NCBI GenBank assembly: GCA_004366205.1
Contig: SIRW01000067.1
Location: 1-33,614 of the forward strand
Direction: 5' to 3'
DNA from: Actinomycetota bacterium
GTDB taxonomy: Bacteria; Actinomycetota; Acidimicrobiia; Acidimicrobiales; CADCSY01
Length of the DNA: 33,614 bases
Position 1 is the stretch's first letter. Each line of letters begins with the position of its first letter. The notes under the pieces are model-generated. The model did no database searches. It had not been told where the DNA came from and worked only from the letters and a program-made list of their open reading frames with translations. Positions 8,101 through 15,061 of the stretch are shown here, piece after piece. A program made the translations under genes and the position numbers.

Positions 8101-8228
8101 TAGACGGCCTTGCCGCCGGTGATCCGGCGCAGGTCCCAGCGGCCGTAGGTGGGCTCCGCGAAGAGCGGCTCGATGATGGCCTGCTCCTCGGGGGTTGGCT
8201 GGTGGGGGTCGTGGGTGCCGTCGCTCAC
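5169..8228 (-). CDS. MFS transporter fused to two branched-chain-type ABC ATPases (MFS-LivF-LivG)
   Basis: A 1019-residue three-module fusion. Residues about 40-440 are a 12-helix major facilitator domain with the inter-helix motif SHLADRWNR (99-107). Residues about 468-700 are a LivF-type ATPase: Walker A GTNGAGKST (502-510), signature LSGGEQQ (604-610), Walker B LLLIDELS (624-631), and VEQ in place of the switch His, as is normal in LivF. After a Gly/Ala/Arg linker, residues about 757-1008 are a LivG-type ATPase: Walker A GPNGAGKTT (792-800), signature LSTGVRR (909-915), Walker B LLLDEPS (930-936) and switch His967. GTG at 8228 overlaps the permease stop (GTGA). With the upstream permease and binding protein it should complete an importer of hydrophobic amino-acid or amide-type solutes. 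What the MFS part moves is unknown. Confidence 0.9.
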   Translation of the reverse strand: MSDGTHDPHQPTPEEQAIIEPLFAEPTYGRWDLRRITGGKAVYPLVVLFGLNAVDELDREAFTILIPNIRDHFELSIQGVLLLSSLVALAVLFLEVPLSHLADRWNRIKISVAGAAAWGGFSVFTGLAPNVGLLGVARTGAGLGRAVNGSTHNSLLADWYPPTVRPAVYGVHRAANSVGQFIGPLAAGAIAYFLGWRAPFILLAIPTFVFVLLALRLREPVRGGQERRAVGADDETVDTEEQPATFSEAVRVLWGVRAMRRVWVSLPVVAIAIVGLSPMIQLFYEQEFGLNEVQRGFISALAEPAQIVGYLVGIPIATRLMRRNPALLAYFTGILTALSAGSLLLLIAARNLVLAIGSQIVLAGVRSSLAPAIAAVTSLVVPPRVRSLGFSVGNFFIIPALAAAPIVGGFADSWGLRPAMLLLIPVQLLGAYMIATSGKFIVGDIDRATKGTVAMAEVRRARLSGDPKLLVVRGLDVSYGQTQVLFDVDFEVRDGEIVALLGTNGAGKSTLLKAISGLVVRDRGVVIFDGRDVTATDSVQGARLGITQVPGERGIFPSLSVAEHLRLAAWTERRDPEHVKRATETVLGYFPVLRRRWELPAGSLSGGEQQMLSLAQAFIARPKLLLIDELSLGLAPTVVEQLLEILPAIHANGTAIVLVEQSVHAALRLAHRAVFMEKGEIRFDGSTADLLERQDLLRSMFLEGAARAGVAGSASTDAPRAEAGPGIDAGHRGNGRTQRSGAAPAGGRGTSPVGERQVALEVVGLTKRYGGVVAVDGVSFRLHQGEILGLIGPNGAGKTTVFDLISGFQAADGGRVVLHGRDVTHLAPHLRAGLGLGRSFQNARLWPSMTVREAVATACEAEVEVRAVLPAVLHLPVVADSEAKVRRRAEDILGLLRLDHYGDKFVSELSTGVRRMVDLAIQLATRPRVLLLDEPSSGIAQRETEALGPILRDIRDHLDCSILVIEHDMPLVTGLADRLVALDTGRVITEGAPAAVLAHPEVVESYLGRAPAPDAPGTG

Positions 8229-10405
8229 GGCCTCCCTCCCGGGTCGGTGGGCACGGGACCGCCCGACGCCGTGGCCGCGCCGCGCGTGCTGGCGGTCAGC
8301 AGCGCCTCGGCCTCGGCGGCGTCGAGCGCTCCCGGTTCACCCGCAACGGCGAGGCCCGACGGGATCGGCTTGGCGCTCTCCACCCGTTCGCCGGCGAGGC
8401 TCGCCACGACGATGCCGCGGCGCCTGGCTACGACGCGCAGGTAGCGGTCGCGCAGGTCGTACACGAGGCCGCCCAGGCCCTCGGGCAGGAGGAGCAGCAG
8501 GAGCAGCACGCCCACCCCGCCGGCCACGAGCTCCCAGCCGCCGTACAGGAAGAACTCAGCGCCCCGGATGTAGATGGCGCCCATGACGGCGCCGGGAAGC
8601 GAGCCCAGACCGCCGATCACGACCATCGAGAACAGCAACAGGCTCGTCTCGGGAGCGAAGGCGTCACCGTGCAGGCCTTTCTGGTTGACGACGTAGATGG
8701 CGCCGGCGAACCCAGCGATGGCGCCGGACACGGCAAAGGCCGTCAGCTTGAGGCGGGTGGCGTCGAGCGCCACGGCCTGGGCGGCCAGCTCGTTGTCGCG
8801 AACGGCCACGATGGCCCGGCCGGTGCGGCTCGACCGCAACCCCTTGACGGCGGCCAGCACCAGCAGCAGGCCGGCGAGGGCGAGGAAGTACATGCTGCGC
8901 TCGGTCTCGAGGGGGATGCGCCCGAGCAGCGACGGTCGCTCGATGCGGCGCTCGATGAACCACGGCACGTACCGGTGCTGGAGGAAGAACGTGTGGGACG
9001 TGACGGCGAAGGCCAGCGTCGTCACCGCGAGGAACGGGCCCCGGACCCGCAGGGCGGGCAGGCCGAGCACGACGGCGATGACGCCGGCGACGGCCATGCC
9101 CGCCAGCGTCGCCAGCAGGACGTCCCAGTCGTGCCGGCCGTACAGCACCGCGGTGGTGGCGCCGCCGAAGCCGACGAGCGCGAACTGGCCGAGGCTGATG
9201 TGGCCCGCCCAGCCCGTCAGCACGAACAGCGACACGGCGACGATGGCGTACACCAGCACGATGGCGGCGGCGCCGGTCTCGCTGGGACTGGCCACGAACG
9301 GCAGGCCCAGCGCCGCCACGAGCAGCAGCGCCTTGAGCCCGCCGAACCCGACGCGCACCTCGGGCAGGTGGCGCAGCTCGGCCGGCGTCGGCCGCACCTC
9401 GCGGAACGCCCGCCACGAGGTGATGCCGGTCTCGGCGACCCGGGAGAACAGGTCCCGCTGGGTGAGCAGGGCGCCGAGGATGACGAGGATCAGCATCCCG
9501 TCGACGATCGTGGTGTTCGACCAGTTCCAGACGACGGTCTCCTGGAACACGCCCAGGGCCACGGCGGCCAGCGCGGCGCGGGGCAGGCTCTCCATGCGGG
9601 CGAGCACGGCGGCCGCCAGGGTGAACAGCAGCAGCGAGCTGCCCCCGCCGGACACGCCGGCGAAGGAGGTGAAGCCGACGATCGGGATGCGCAGCAGCAC
9701 GGCCAGCGCCGACAGCACCGCGGCGGTGGCCCACACCATCGTCGAGAGCGCCGGCACGGGGATGCCCAGCAGGCCCGCCCGGTCGGCGTTGTCGGCCGCC
9801 GCCCGGATGCCGGCGCCGTAGTCCGTGTAGCGCAGGAAGGCGGCGATGCCGGCCATGACCAGCGGCACGAGCACGATCGCCAGCCCGTGGTTGGCGTTGA
9901 AGATCACCGGGAACGCGGTGAAGCGGGCCTCGACGGGGACGGCGAAGCGGCCCGTGGCCGGGCCGCTGAACAGCATGGGGATGATCATCGACGCGCCCGC
10001 CAGCACCTGGGCGAGGGCGATCGTGGCGACGGCGACGATCAGGCGCGGCGCGTTGCGGAACCGGCGCATGATCGTGGCGTCGACGACGGCGCCGAGCACG
10101 GCCGCCATGGCCAGGCCCGCGGCCACCGCCGCGAAGAAGTTCCAGTGCCAGTGCACGACGAACACGATCGCCAGCACGGCGGCGACGCTGCCGAACTCGG
10201 CCTGGGCGAAGTTGATGACCCGGTTGGCACGGTAGACCAGCACCAGGCCGATGGCGTTCAGGGCGTACAGCGAGCCGAAGACGACGCCGAGCACCACGAT
10301 CCCCGCCGGCAGGCCGCGTGGCAGCAGCCCGTCGGCCACCAACCAGGCCGGCACGACCGCCACCGCCGCGGCCAGGCCGCGCCAGGCGCTTCGCACGCTG
10401 CGCAC
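8225..10405 (-). CDS. Branched-chain amino acid type ABC permease, LivH-LivM fusion
   Basis: A 726-residue integral membrane protein joining both permease subunits of a branched-chain-type ABC importer. The LivH half (about 30-320) shows RANRVINFAQAEFG (59-72) and the ATPase-contact loop GIRAAADNADRAGLLGIP (199-216). The LivM half (about 355-655) shows GWAGHISLGQFALVGFG (398-414), LPALRVRGPFLAVTTLAFA (449-467) and the contact loop GRAIVAVRDNELAAQAVALD (529-548). A cytoplasmic tail of about 70 residues ends the protein. GTG at 10405 follows the binding-protein stop by 18 nt, with a G-rich ribosome-binding site in the gap. The stop overlaps the next start by 4 nt, implying tightly coupled synthesis with the ATPase fusion. 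Confidence 0.93.
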   Translation of the reverse strand: MRSVRSAWRGLAAAVAVVPAWLVADGLLPRGLPAGIVVLGVVFGSLYALNAIGLVLVYRANRVINFAQAEFGSVAAVLAIVFVVHWHWNFFAAVAAGLAMAAVLGAVVDATIMRRFRNAPRLIVAVATIALAQVLAGASMIIPMLFSGPATGRFAVPVEARFTAFPVIFNANHGLAIVLVPLVMAGIAAFLRYTDYGAGIRAAADNADRAGLLGIPVPALSTMVWATAAVLSALAVLLRIPIVGFTSFAGVSGGGSSLLLFTLAAAVLARMESLPRAALAAVALGVFQETVVWNWSNTTIVDGMLILVILGALLTQRDLFSRVAETGITSWRAFREVRPTPAELRHLPEVRVGFGGLKALLLVAALGLPFVASPSETGAAAIVLVYAIVAVSLFVLTGWAGHISLGQFALVGFGGATTAVLYGRHDWDVLLATLAGMAVAGVIAVVLGLPALRVRGPFLAVTTLAFAVTSHTFFLQHRYVPWFIERRIERPSLLGRIPLETERSMYFLALAGLLLVLAAVKGLRSSRTGRAIVAVRDNELAAQAVALDATRLKLTAFAVSGAIAGFAGAIYVVNQKGLHGDAFAPETSLLLFSMVVIGGLGSLPGAVMGAIYIRGAEFFLYGGWELVAGGVGVLLLLLLLPEGLGGLVYDLRDRYLRVVARRRGIVVASLAGERVESAKPIPSGLAVAGEPGALDAAEAEALLTASTRGAATASGGPVPTDPGGRP

Positions 10406-10423
10406 GCCGGGCTCCGCCCCTGC

Positions 10424-12109
10424 TCAGCCCCGGTCGCGGTCGGGGTAGACCGGCGGGTCCTCCTCGGGCCACTCGCCGTTCGTGAAGCGGCGCCCGTCGT
10501 AGGTGGCGATCCACCGCCCTCGCAGCGACTGGTCGTGCTCGTTCGGTGCCGGCGGAGCGTTGCCGTCCCAGTAGACCTCGCGCGAGTCGATCACGCCGGT
10601 GTGGCTGTTCGCCCAGCTCCACCGCCCCACCGGGTAGTCCGGGGCGCCCATCTCGGGCAGGGACCGCACGCCCGCCGCCATGTTCTCCGGCGTCAGGTCG
10701 GGCCCGGCCGCCTGCAGGAAGTTGAAGATCTGGACGTAGGTGTAGAACGACCCGGTGGTGCCCGGTGGGATGTCGTCGCCGCCGTGGAGCTGGGCGTAGA
10801 GGTTCCCCGGCTCGGTGCCCGGGCCGTAGATCATCTCGGTGGCGTTCAGGTGGCTGATGCCGAACATGTGCCCGTCGGCGTGACGCTGGTCGTAGGAGCG
10901 GCCGAAGTTGTCGGTGTCCATGCCGGCGGTGCCGATGATGACCCACTCGGGGAAGTACTCCTGCTCGGTCGCCGAGCTGGTGAGCATGCCGATCGAGATG
11001 GGGTCGGCCGCCAGCACGACCGTGGTCACGCCCTCGGCCTTCCACTGCACGACGGCGCGGGCGGCCTGCTCGGCGAAGCGGGAGATGTCGAGCGCGTAGC
11101 GGACCACGAGCCCCTGCTCGACGCCGTACTCCTCGCGCATGATCTGGCCGGTCAGCTCGTTGCAGTGCACGTACTGCTCGTTGTCGGGGCTGTAGCTGCC
11201 GAACACCCGGGTCCGGGTGCGCAGCGCGGGATCGCCGGCGTGGACGGCGGGTCTGCCGTGCAGGCGCTTGGCCACGTACTCGGCGACCTGGGCGGCGATG
11301 TACTCGCAGTTCATCGTCGTGTTCCACACGTAGGGGTGCAGGTCCGCGTACCAGCTCTCGGGGTAGTAGGCGCCGCCGCCGAACACCACCAGGCCCCGCT
11401 CCGCCGCGCACTCGGAGAACACGGCGCTGCCGCCAACGACGCCGTAGGCGCCGAGCTCCTCGACGATGAGCGTGGCGTCCTGGCAGGCGCCTTCGCGGCC
11501 CTGGCCGAGGGCCTCAGCGGTGGCGTTCCCGAAGCGGGACTCGTAGGTCACGAGCTCGACCCGCCGGCCGTAGAGCTCGTAGGTGTCGTTCATGTGCTCG
11601 ATGAAGCGGTCGCGGATGGCCTGGCTGACCTCGCTGGTGGCGAAGCCCGCCGCCTCAAGCTCGCGGTCGAGCGCCTCGGAGTTCGCCGTCGCCGGGAACT
11701 CGCGGACCACGATGCGGATGGTGTCGGCGGTGACGCCCCGGTAGGTCGCCCCGCCGTTGTCGCCGTCGAACTCGGGGAGGCAGGGCGGCCCGTAGGCGGT
11801 GAAGTCGACCTGAGGCACGCCGGGCTCGCAGTCGACGCCCGTGCGGGTGGTCCCCGTGCCGTGGACCAGGTCGCCCGACGCGGGACGCCAGTCGCCGCCG
11901 GCGGCGGGCGCCTCGGTGGGCTCGGCGTCCGGGCCGGTGGCCTCCTCGTCGCCGTCGTCACCGTCGAGCGCCGGCAACACGACGAGCACGCCGACGATCA
12001 CGATGGCCACGGCGTAGACGACGCCGTAGCGCTTGAGGTGGCGGGGCAGGCCCCCGCGGTCGCCGGCCTCCGCCTGCGCCGCACCGGCGTCGGAGTGCTG
12101 CTCGGCCAT
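10424..12109 (-). CDS. Membrane-anchored solute-binding protein of a branched-chain-type ABC importer
   Basis: A 561-residue type I periplasmic binding-fold protein, first gene of the transporter operon. A cytoplasmic N-terminus of about 27 residues is followed by one transmembrane helix (about 28-48, VVYAVAIVIVGVLVVLPAL). An acidic, Pro/Ala-rich extracellular linker leads to the ligand domain. There is no lipobox Cys after the helix, so it is probably held by an uncleaved anchor rather than as a lipoprotein. The binding domain shows the family order: TADTIRIVV, a first lobe with YGVVGGSAVFSECAAERG, then VTTVVLAADPISIGML and EWVIIGTAGMDTDNFGRS. Paired Cys residues (for example in FSECAAE and MNCEYI) could form disulfides outside the cell. 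GGGGGG lies 7 nt before the ATG. The ligand is unknown. Confidence 0.88.
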   Translation of the reverse strand: MAEQHSDAGAAQAEAGDRGGLPRHLKRYGVVYAVAIVIVGVLVVLPALDGDDGDEEATGPDAEPTEAPAAGGDWRPASGDLVHGTGTTRTGVDCEPGVPQVDFTAYGPPCLPEFDGDNGGATYRGVTADTIRIVVREFPATANSEALDRELEAAGFATSEVSQAIRDRFIEHMNDTYELYGRRVELVTYESRFGNATAEALGQGREGACQDATLIVEELGAYGVVGGSAVFSECAAERGLVVFGGGAYYPESWYADLHPYVWNTTMNCEYIAAQVAEYVAKRLHGRPAVHAGDPALRTRTRVFGSYSPDNEQYVHCNELTGQIMREEYGVEQGLVVRYALDISRFAEQAARAVVQWKAEGVTTVVLAADPISIGMLTSSATEQEYFPEWVIIGTAGMDTDNFGRSYDQRHADGHMFGISHLNATEMIYGPGTEPGNLYAQLHGGDDIPPGTTGSFYTYVQIFNFLQAAGPDLTPENMAAGVRSLPEMGAPDYPVGRWSWANSHTGVIDSREVYWDGNAPPAPNEHDQSLRGRWIATYDGRRFTNGEWPEEDPPVYPDRDRG

Positions 12110-12139
12110 TGCGTGTCCCCCCTTGGGCGTGTTGTGGGT

Positions 12140-12155
12140 GCGTGCCGCGGCACGC
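12140..12155. promoter_or_regulatory. 16-bp perfect palindrome before the transporter operon
   Basis: GCGTGCCGCGGCACGC is fully self-complementary and lies 31-46 nt upstream of the binding-protein ATG, probably downstream of the promoter. It could be a repressor operator or a leader-RNA hairpin. GC-rich palindromes can arise by chance in such DNA, so the role is uncertain. Confidence 0.4.
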
Positions 12156-12306
12156 GTGCTGCGACTGCCACGGTGGGCAGCGACCCCCCCGGGTCCCTGC
12201 CACGATAACCAGTCGTTCGCCTGCCGAACAGTCAGTCGGCAGGGGGTCGCCGGCTGTGAGCCCTCCGGGCGCGATCCGGCGACGGTCCCCCGGCGAAAAA
12301 GGCCAA

Positions 12307-12341
12307 GGGCTGAGGCACGCCCCCCCGACGTGCCTCAGCCC
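12307..12341 (-). terminator. Rho-independent terminator of the PIG-L operon
   Basis: Perfect 13-bp arms GGGCTGAGGCACG (12307-12319) and CGTGCCTCAGCCC (12329-12341) enclose a 9-nt loop. On the minus strand the stem is followed by TTGGCCTTTTT, a T-rich tail, so it is oriented to end transcripts leaving the PIG-L gene. It lies 115 nt after that stop codon and insulates the transporter operon. Confidence 0.8.
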
Positions 12342-12455
12342 GCTAGCACTCCCTCGCCGCTGCCAGCCCGAGAGCGGCGCTGCGAGGCACCCACCATGGT
12401 GACCGACCCTCCCGCCCCGTGTCAACGGTCACGTCCCGGAGCGCCGCGGTGGTGA

Positions 12456-13175
12456 TCAGAGGCGGTCGATGCGCTTGAACGCCTCGCCCGCGGCCACACC
12501 GACCGCCCGGCCGATCTCGGCCAGCCGCTCGCTGATCCGGCGGTGGAAGCGCTGGACCTGGTCCTCGGCGTCGGGGTCGTCGATCTGGTGCGTGGACCGG
12601 AACTGCGATCGGTGCTCGAGCAGGGCCGCCACCTTGGCGTCGACGTGCCCGGTCACGTCCTCGACGTGGTCGGGCTCGTCGGCCTCCCAGAGCAGCAGCG
12701 CGCTCGGGCGGTGGTGGGCCAGCTGCTGCTCGGGGAAGAAGTGGGGGTCGCGTGCGGCGACGATCCCGTCCACGGCGAGGAAGCCGGCGTGGCGATGGTC
12801 GGGATGCAGTCGGTAGCGCTTCCACGGGTCATGTCCGAGCACGACGTCGGGTCGCAGCGCCCGGATCCAGTACGCCACCTCCCAACGCTGGCGGACCCCG
12901 GACTCGAGCTCCCCGTCGGGCCAGCCCAGGAAGACGACCTCGCCCGTGGCGCCGAGGGCGCGGGCGGCGGCTCGCTGCTCGTCCTGGCGGGTGGCGACGA
13001 GGCGGGCGACGTCTTCGTCGGGGTCCCAGGACCCCTTCGAGCCGTCGGTGCACACGAGCAGGTGGGCGACGCATCCCGCCGCCGCCCACTTGGCGAGCGT
13101 GGCCCCGCAGCCGAACTCCACGTCGTCGGGGTGGGCGGCGATGGCCAGGGCGCGCCCGGGGGTGGGCAGGTTCAT
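12456..13175 (-). CDS. PIG-L family deacetylase (LmbE-like)
   Basis: A 239-residue zinc-dependent deacetylase that removes acetyl groups from N-acetylglucosamine-type or similar substrates. The zinc and catalytic motif AHPDDVEFGCGATL (14-27) and the second motif HPDHRHAG (124-131) are intact, and length is normal for the family. Actinobacterial relatives include MshB and Mca of mycothiol metabolism, but the sequence does not allow a specific assignment. ATG at 13175 forms an ATGA overlap with the cofC stop, so the two are translationally coupled. Codons upstream of it encode only low-complexity Arg/Pro. It is the last gene of a probable four-gene operon ending at the terminator at 12307-12341. 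Confidence 0.92.
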   Translation of the reverse strand: MNLPTPGRALAIAAHPDDVEFGCGATLAKWAAAGCVAHLLVCTDGSKGSWDPDEDVARLVATRQDEQRAAARALGATGEVVFLGWPDGELESGVRQRWEVAYWIRALRPDVVLGHDPWKRYRLHPDHRHAGFLAVDGIVAARDPHFFPEQQLAHHRPSALLLWEADEPDHVEDVTGHVDAKVAALLEHRSQFRSTHQIDDPDAEDQVQRFHRRISERLAEIGRAVGVAAGEAFKRIDRL

Positions 13176-13834
13176 CTGCACGAGGGTCCTCCCGTGGTGG
13201 GGGTGGCGGCGAGGTCGGAGCCGTCCGGTAGGCGGAGGTCGTCCGGGAGGTCGACGTCCCAGCCGAGGCTGGGGTCCTCGACCACCCGGACCGCCAGCCC
13301 GAGGCGCTCGGCCTCGGCCCGGTGGCGGGAAAACGACCGGGCGCCGTAGCAGAACCGGAAGCCCGCGGCGGCGGGCACGGCCAGCACGTTCGTGCCGTCG
13401 TGGTGACGGTCGGGCACGAGCGTGACCGGGCCGAAGCCCGGGTACCGGCCGGGCCGGCCGCCGGCCGCCGGCTCGCCCCCGGCGAGCCACGTCAGGTCCC
13501 GGGCGAGGGGGAGGTCGGCGTGGGCGACGATCACCCGCCCGGCACCGGCGGCCGCCAGGCGGCGGACCCCCTCGCTGACCGCGCCGTTCAACCCCAGACC
13601 GGGGGTCCACAGGACCCGCGCACCCTTGGTCTCGGCCCACCGGGCGACGGCGGGGTCGTCGCAGACGACGGCGGTGGGGAGCGGCCCGGCGGCCGCCAGC
13701 ACGCCCTCGCCCATGCGGCGCGCCAGCTGGGCGCGGGCCTCACCGGCCAGCGCCGGGGCCAGGCGGACCTTGGCGAGGTGGAAGGCCTTCACGGGCACGA
13801 GCACGGCCGTGCCCGGCGGTGGGGGCGGCGGCAC
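13172..13834 (-). CDS. cofC: 2-phospho-L-lactate / phosphoenolpyruvate guanylyltransferase (CofC/FbiD)
   Basis: A 220-residue nucleotidyltransferase of coenzyme F420 synthesis. It activates a phospho-three-carbon acid (phosphoenolpyruvate in mycobacterial FbiD, 2-phospholactate in archaeal CofC) with GTP. The N-terminal signature VLVPVKAFHLAKVRLAPAL (about 11-29) is typical, as are GLGLNGAVSEGVRRLAAAG and the HADLPLARDLTW segment. The C-terminus carries DGTNVLAVPA and SLGWDVDLPDDL, both conserved in the family. GTG at 13834 was chosen: it follows the upstream stop by 2 nt and gives the normal length. The stop overlaps the PIG-L start. Other F420 genes (fbiA, fbiB, fbiC) are not in the window. 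Confidence 0.92.
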   Translation of the reverse strand: MPPPPPPGTAVLVPVKAFHLAKVRLAPALAGEARAQLARRMGEGVLAAAGPLPTAVVCDDPAVARWAETKGARVLWTPGLGLNGAVSEGVRRLAAAGAGRVIVAHADLPLARDLTWLAGGEPAAGGRPGRYPGFGPVTLVPDRHHDGTNVLAVPAAAGFRFCYGARSFSRHRAEAERLGLAVRVVEDPSLGWDVDLPDDLRLPDGSDLAATPTTGGPSCR

Positions 13835-13836
13835 GG

Positions 13837-14142
13837 TCAGTCCAGGACCTCGAACGTGCGGGTGACGGGCTCCTGGCGCAGGAGGCGGCGGATGTTGACC
13901 TGGGCGGCCAGGGCCTCGGGGTCCTCGACGCCTCGCTCGAGCTGCTCGAGCGAGGCCCAGCGGGACAGGGCGCACCCCTCGACGAGGCCGCCCACGTTGG
14001 GGTGGACGTTCACGAGCAGGTCGATCGACTCGCACCCGTCCATCCGCTCGAAGACCGGCTTCACCTCCTCGCGGAACAGGCGTCGCACCTCGTCCACGTC
14101 GGCGGGGTCGACGGCGCTCTGCAGCAACCGCACGTAGGCCAT
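13837..14142 (-). CDS. ABM-like dimeric alpha/beta-barrel protein
   Basis: A 101-residue protein that looks like a ferredoxin-like dimeric alpha/beta barrel of the antibiotic biosynthesis monooxygenase (ABM) group. An opening strand (MAYVRLLQSAVDP) is followed by a helix (DEVRRLFREEVKPVFERM), the strand CESIDLLVNV, and ALSRWASLEQLERG, in the order expected for that fold. Such proteins range from haem-degrading and quinone-forming monooxygenases to non-enzymatic stress proteins, so no reaction is assigned. GGGAGGGG lies 8 nt before the ATG. The next gene, cofC, starts 2 nt after the stop, so a link with F420-dependent chemistry is possible but inferred from position only. Confidence 0.7.
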   Translation of the reverse strand: MAYVRLLQSAVDPADVDEVRRLFREEVKPVFERMDGCESIDLLVNVHPNVGGLVEGCALSRWASLEQLERGVEDPEALAAQVNIRRLLRQEPVTRTFEVLD

Positions 14143-14184
14143 GTCAGCGTCCCCTCCCGCTGGCCGGTCGTGAGCGTCGGGGCA

Positions 14185-15042
14185 TCAGCCCCACCCCGCC
14201 CGCTCGAACATGCCCGCCAGGTGCGGGCTCGTGGTCAGGCGCATCGTCGTGCGGTCGAGCACGGCCCCGAGGCGCTCACCGGTGCCCGGGTACTTGAGCG
14301 TCACCCGGATCTCGGCATCGCTGAGCTCGATGACGTTGAACGACGGCCGGGTGTAGCCCCGGAGCCGGTACGACGACACCGTGCCGGAGTTGACCACGAG
14401 CATGCCGTTCACCAGCCAGACGTGGGGCACGTGCTTGTGGCCGCTCAGCACGAGGTGGACGTCGAGCTCGTGCAGCAGCGTGAGCACGTCGCCCGCGTCC
14501 CACGTGGTGTTGCGCTCGCGCCCGGTTCCGGGCACCGGGACCAGGTGGTGGTGCAGGGCGTAGACCCGCAGGTCGGCGTGGCCGTCGAACTGGGCGCGCA
14601 GCCATCCGTAGCGCTCGCGGCCGATCTCGCCCTCGGCCAGGTCGGGCTTGGTCGAGTCCATGGCGACGAGCCGCACCCGCAGGGGCCGGTCGCCGCTCGC
14701 CGTCCAGCCCCCCTCGAGCAGCATCTGGCGGTCGCCCTTGCCCGGCAGCTCCCCCAGGCCGAACAGGTCGTGGAAGTGCAGGTAGCCGACGTTCTTGGCG
14801 TCGTGGTTCCCGGGGATGACGATGGTCGTGAGGCCGGCGTCGAAGAGCGGCTCGAGGTAGCGCTCGGCGTCGCGGAACTCGTGGGCGTAGCCCTCCGAGG
14901 TGAGGTCCCCGCCGACGACGACGGCGTCGGGCGCCAGGGCGATCGTCTCCTTCACGGCCGTCTGCAGCAGCTCTCCGTCGAAGTACGGCGAGCCGCAGTG
15001 CAGGTCGGACAGCTGGGCGATCACGAAGGAGTCCCGGCGCAT
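14185..15042 (-). CDS. Metallophosphoesterase, calcineurin-like
   Basis: A 285-residue phosphoesterase with the full set of metal-binding motifs in order: SDLHCG (12-17), VVGGDLTSEG, PGNHDAKN, HHHLVPVPG and SGHKHVPH. These ligate a two-metal centre used to hydrolyse phosphomonoesters or diesters. The layout resembles Icc/CpdA-like and 3',5'-cyclic-nucleotide phosphodiesterase relatives, but the substrate is not fixed by sequence. No signal peptide is present, so it acts in the cytoplasm. The start lies only 28 bp from the divergent gpsA start. The next gene on the same strand begins 42 nt after its stop, so it may head the ABM-cofC-PIG-L operon. Confidence 0.9.
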   Translation of the reverse strand: MRRDSFVIAQLSDLHCGSPYFDGELLQTAVKETIALAPDAVVVGGDLTSEGYAHEFRDAERYLEPLFDAGLTTIVIPGNHDAKNVGYLHFHDLFGLGELPGKGDRQMLLEGGWTASGDRPLRVRLVAMDSTKPDLAEGEIGRERYGWLRAQFDGHADLRVYALHHHLVPVPGTGRERNTTWDAGDVLTLLHELDVHLVLSGHKHVPHVWLVNGMLVVNSGTVSSYRLRGYTRPSFNVIELSDAEIRVTLKYPGTGERLGAVLDRTTMRLTTSPHLAGMFERAGWG

Positions 15043-15051
15043 CAGCCTCGG

Positions 15052-15061
15052 AGTCTAGGTT
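15052..15061. promoter_or_regulatory. Overlapping divergent -10 boxes for the phosphoesterase and gpsA
   Basis: The 28-bp gap between the two divergent starts contains AGTCTAGGTT. On the plus strand TAGGTT (15056-15061) lies 9 nt before the gpsA ATG. On the minus strand TAGACT (15057-15052) lies 9 nt before the phosphoesterase ATG. The two boxes share the central TA, so only one polymerase could bind at a time. Confidence 0.5.

Larger units (their letters stand above)
12110..12455. other. 346-bp intergenic region between the PIG-L stop and the transporter operon
   Basis: No convincing gene is seen here. From right to left (the transcription direction of both flanking genes) it holds short inverted repeats in the PIG-L 3' region (GTGACCG 12399-12405 with CGGTCAC 12426-12432; CGCCGCT 12355-12361 with AGCGGCG 12373-12379). 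Next come a strong minus-strand terminator (12307-12341), a 7-bp hairpin CTGCCGA/TCGGCAG (12221-12242), and a possible minus-strand -10 TATCGT (12202-12207). A 16-bp perfect palindrome (12140-12155) lies before the binding-protein start. The left half therefore looks like the control region of the transporter operon. Confidence 0.6.

Noticed and set aside
5232-12208. Very long open frames on the plus strand opposite the transporter operon (over 1000 codons each)
   Set aside because: They mirror the codon phase of the minus-strand genes and come from the lack of AT-rich stop codons in high-GC DNA. Their translations are repetitive His/Asp/Gly/Arg text with no domain.
12396-12455. Short plus-strand frame starting ATGGTGACC (18 codons) in the gap before the PIG-L stop
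   Set aside because: Too short, no ribosome-binding site, and it lies within inverted-repeat sequence.
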